A stretch of DNA of 11,589 bases from an uncultured Clostridia bacterium (GTDB taxonomy: Bacteria > Bacillota > Clostridia > Oscillospirales > CAG-272), in assembly GCA_945936265.1 (NCBI GenBank), contig CAMETB010000036.1, positions 1-11,589 on the forward strand. Reading direction: 5' to 3'. Under the pieces are notes generated by a model. That model made no database searches and was not told the DNA's origin. It worked only from the letters and a program-made list of their open reading frames with translations. Below are positions 10,326-11,589 of this stretch, piece by piece; the stretch's first letter is position 1; every line of letters begins with the position of its first letter. A program made the translations under genes and the position numbers.

Positions 10326-11589
10326 TTACTTATTCCAGATTTCTTTGTTTGCCATATCAAGAACAAAGTCAAGCATATTGTCCTTTTCAACCGTGTTATA
10401 ATGAATAACTTTTTTGTCTCTTATTCCATCAAGTGCGGCGGGAACTCTCACCCCTGTGTACGAATTTAACTTGTCTATGGCGTCGAATTCGTCATTATAA
10501 GGTTTACCGAGTGCGTTCATAACGCTTGACGAGAATTTATACGCCGATGCGGTTGAGAGAACGACGGTTTTGTATTTTTCCTTCTCCTCCCCACACCATT
10601 TTTCATAGACACTCCAGGCAACTGCAGTATGAGTGTCCATGAGATAATTGTATTTTTCATACACTTCCCTTATTGTTTTTAAGGTTTCATCGTCGGTTGC
10701 GTATCCTGCGTCAAATGTTTCTCTTATTTTTGCAAGTTCGCTCGCATTGAGTCTGTACTCGCCGTCCGTTGCGAGTTTTTTCATATATTCGGCGCACTTT
10801 CCGGGACCGCATATAAGATAAAGCAGTCTTTCGAGATTGCTGGATATAAGAATATCCATAGAGGGTGATTTCGTTATATGGAACGCTCTCTTTCTGTTAT
10901 ATACTCCGCTCTCGAAAAAGTCGGTAAGAACCTTGTTTTCGTTTGAGGCACACACAAGTTTGCCCACATGAAGTCCCATTTGCTTTGCAAAGTACCCTGC
11001 CAGAATATCACCGAAATTGCCCGTCGGAACAACAAAATTGACCTTGTCCCCCATCTTTATCTCGCCGTTTCTCAAAAGATCTCTGTACGCTTTGAAATAG
11101 TACGCCACCTGCGGCGCAAGTCTTCCTATGTTTATGGAGTTTGCGCTTGAAAGGCGCACACCCCTCGGCACTTTCATATTGGCGAATATGTTTTTAACAC
11201 CGCTTTGCGCATCATCAAAATTGCCGGCAACAGAGCAAACGCAGGTGTTTTTTCCGTTACAGGTTATCATCTGCTTTTCCTGGACGGCGCTTATTCCGTT
11301 TTTGGGATAAAAGACTATTATCTTTATTCCCTCAACGTCAGAAAAGCCGCAGAGTGCCGCACTGCCTGTATCTCCGCTCGTTGCCGTCAGAATGATTATA
11401 TCATCCGTTATACCGTTTGCGCGCTTTGCCCCGACGATAAGTTGAGGTAGGAGCTGAAGTGCAACGTCCTTGAAAGCGCATGTAGGTCCGTGGTAAAGTT
11501 CCATAACGTAGGCTTTTCCCACCTTGGAGAGCGGTGCGAAATCTCCGTTTTCAAACTTGCCGTCATACGCTCTTGACACGGCTTTCCAG
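10326..11589 (-). CDS. thrC: Threonine synthase, N-terminus outside the window
   Basis: PLP enzyme converting O-phosphohomoserine to threonine. The open frame runs to the window edge (420 codons visible); a GTG at 11579 is only an internal codon, since the frame continues W-K-A upstream. The PLP lysine is in H-G-P-T-C-A-F-K-D-V-A-L-Q, 37 residues after that GTG. Further family motifs are T-A-T-S-G-D-T-G-S-A, S-A-N-S-I-N-I-G-R-L and V-V-P-T-G-N-F-G-D. Against the usual length of about 490 residues, roughly 70-80 are missing at the N-terminus. It is the first visible gene of the operon thrC-thrB-pheB; any promoter or upstream gene (for example hom) lies beyond the edge. Confidence 0.96.
   Translation of the reverse strand, partial: WKAVSRAYDGKFENGDFAPLSKVGKAYVMELYHGPTCAFKDVALQLLPQLIVGAKRANGITDDIIILTATSGDTGSAALCGFSDVEGIKIIVFYPKNGISAVQEKQMITCNGKNTCVCSVAGNFDDAQSGVKNIFANMKVPRGVRLSSANSINIGRLAPQVAYYFKAYRDLLRNGEIKMGDKVNFVVPTGNFGDILAGYFAKQMGLHVGKLVCASNENKVLTDFFESGVYNRKRAFHITKSPSMDILISSNLERLLYLICGPGKCAEYMKKLATDGEYRLNASELAKIRETFDAGYATDDETLKTIREVYEKYNYLMDTHTAVAWSVYEKWCGEEKEKYKTVVLSTASAYKFSSSVMNALGKPYNDEFDAIDKLNSYTGVRVPAALDGIRDKKVIHYNTVEKDNMLDFVLDMANKEIWNK

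Overview
The window looks like chromosome of a low-to-moderate GC Firmicute of class Clostridia, probably an uncultured gut lineage. The signs are near-consensus sigma-A promoters (often TTGACA/TATAAT-like with 17-bp spacers), AGGAG-type ribosome binding sites, CIRCE-type HrcA operators, tRNAs with encoded CCA, a UPF0735/PheB ACT protein in a threonine operon and a Hol_Tox-type micro-toxin. The taxonomic call is inference; no rRNA or other strong phylogenetic marker is present.

Layout. At 1-577 (minus) lies the N-terminal part of a secreted lipoprotein whose domain resembles the periplasmic/middle domain of RsgI anti-sigma factors; its promoter, an operator-like inverted repeat and a ribosome binding site are visible. 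At 767-2600 (minus) a MarR regulator and a citrate synthase form a translationally overlapping pair, driven by a promoter covered by a CIRCE-like element. At 2868-3290 (minus) is an Hsp20 chaperone with a perfect-consensus promoter that overlaps a second CIRCE element. Divergent from hsp20 is a LysR regulator (3511-4419), followed by a cytoplasmic GH43 glycosidase (4568-5470) with its own promoter.

From 5543 to 6232 the sequence is gene-poor: a terminator, a tiny promoter-hairpin-terminator unit (5650-5753), two back-to-back short ORFs of unknown function, and a bidirectional terminator. On the minus strand follow initiator tRNA-Met and tRNA-Leu(UAA), sharing one promoter. A radical SAM/SPASM-like protein (6539-7507, minus) is divergent from a LacX-like aldose 1-epimerase (7656-8534, plus), which ends in a strong terminator.

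At 8586-8947 is a complete convergent type I toxin-antitoxin locus. It has a plus-strand toxin mRNA encoding a 26-aa Hol_Tox-like peptide, a shadowed ribosome binding site, and a minus-strand antisense RNA of about 89 nt with its own consensus promoter and terminator. The two ends of the toxin mRNA can pair over about 30 bp, and every deviation from Watson-Crick pairing is a G-U on the toxin strand. This is the most interesting part of the window.

The right end (8992-11589, minus) is a threonine operon, thrC (N-terminus cut by the window edge), thrB, pheB-like ACT protein, with a 12-bp gap and then an ATGA overlap. Metabolically the window combines citrate formation, threonine synthesis and sugar handling (GH43, aldose epimerase). 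HrcA-type heat-shock control appears to reach the citrate synthase operon as well as hsp20.
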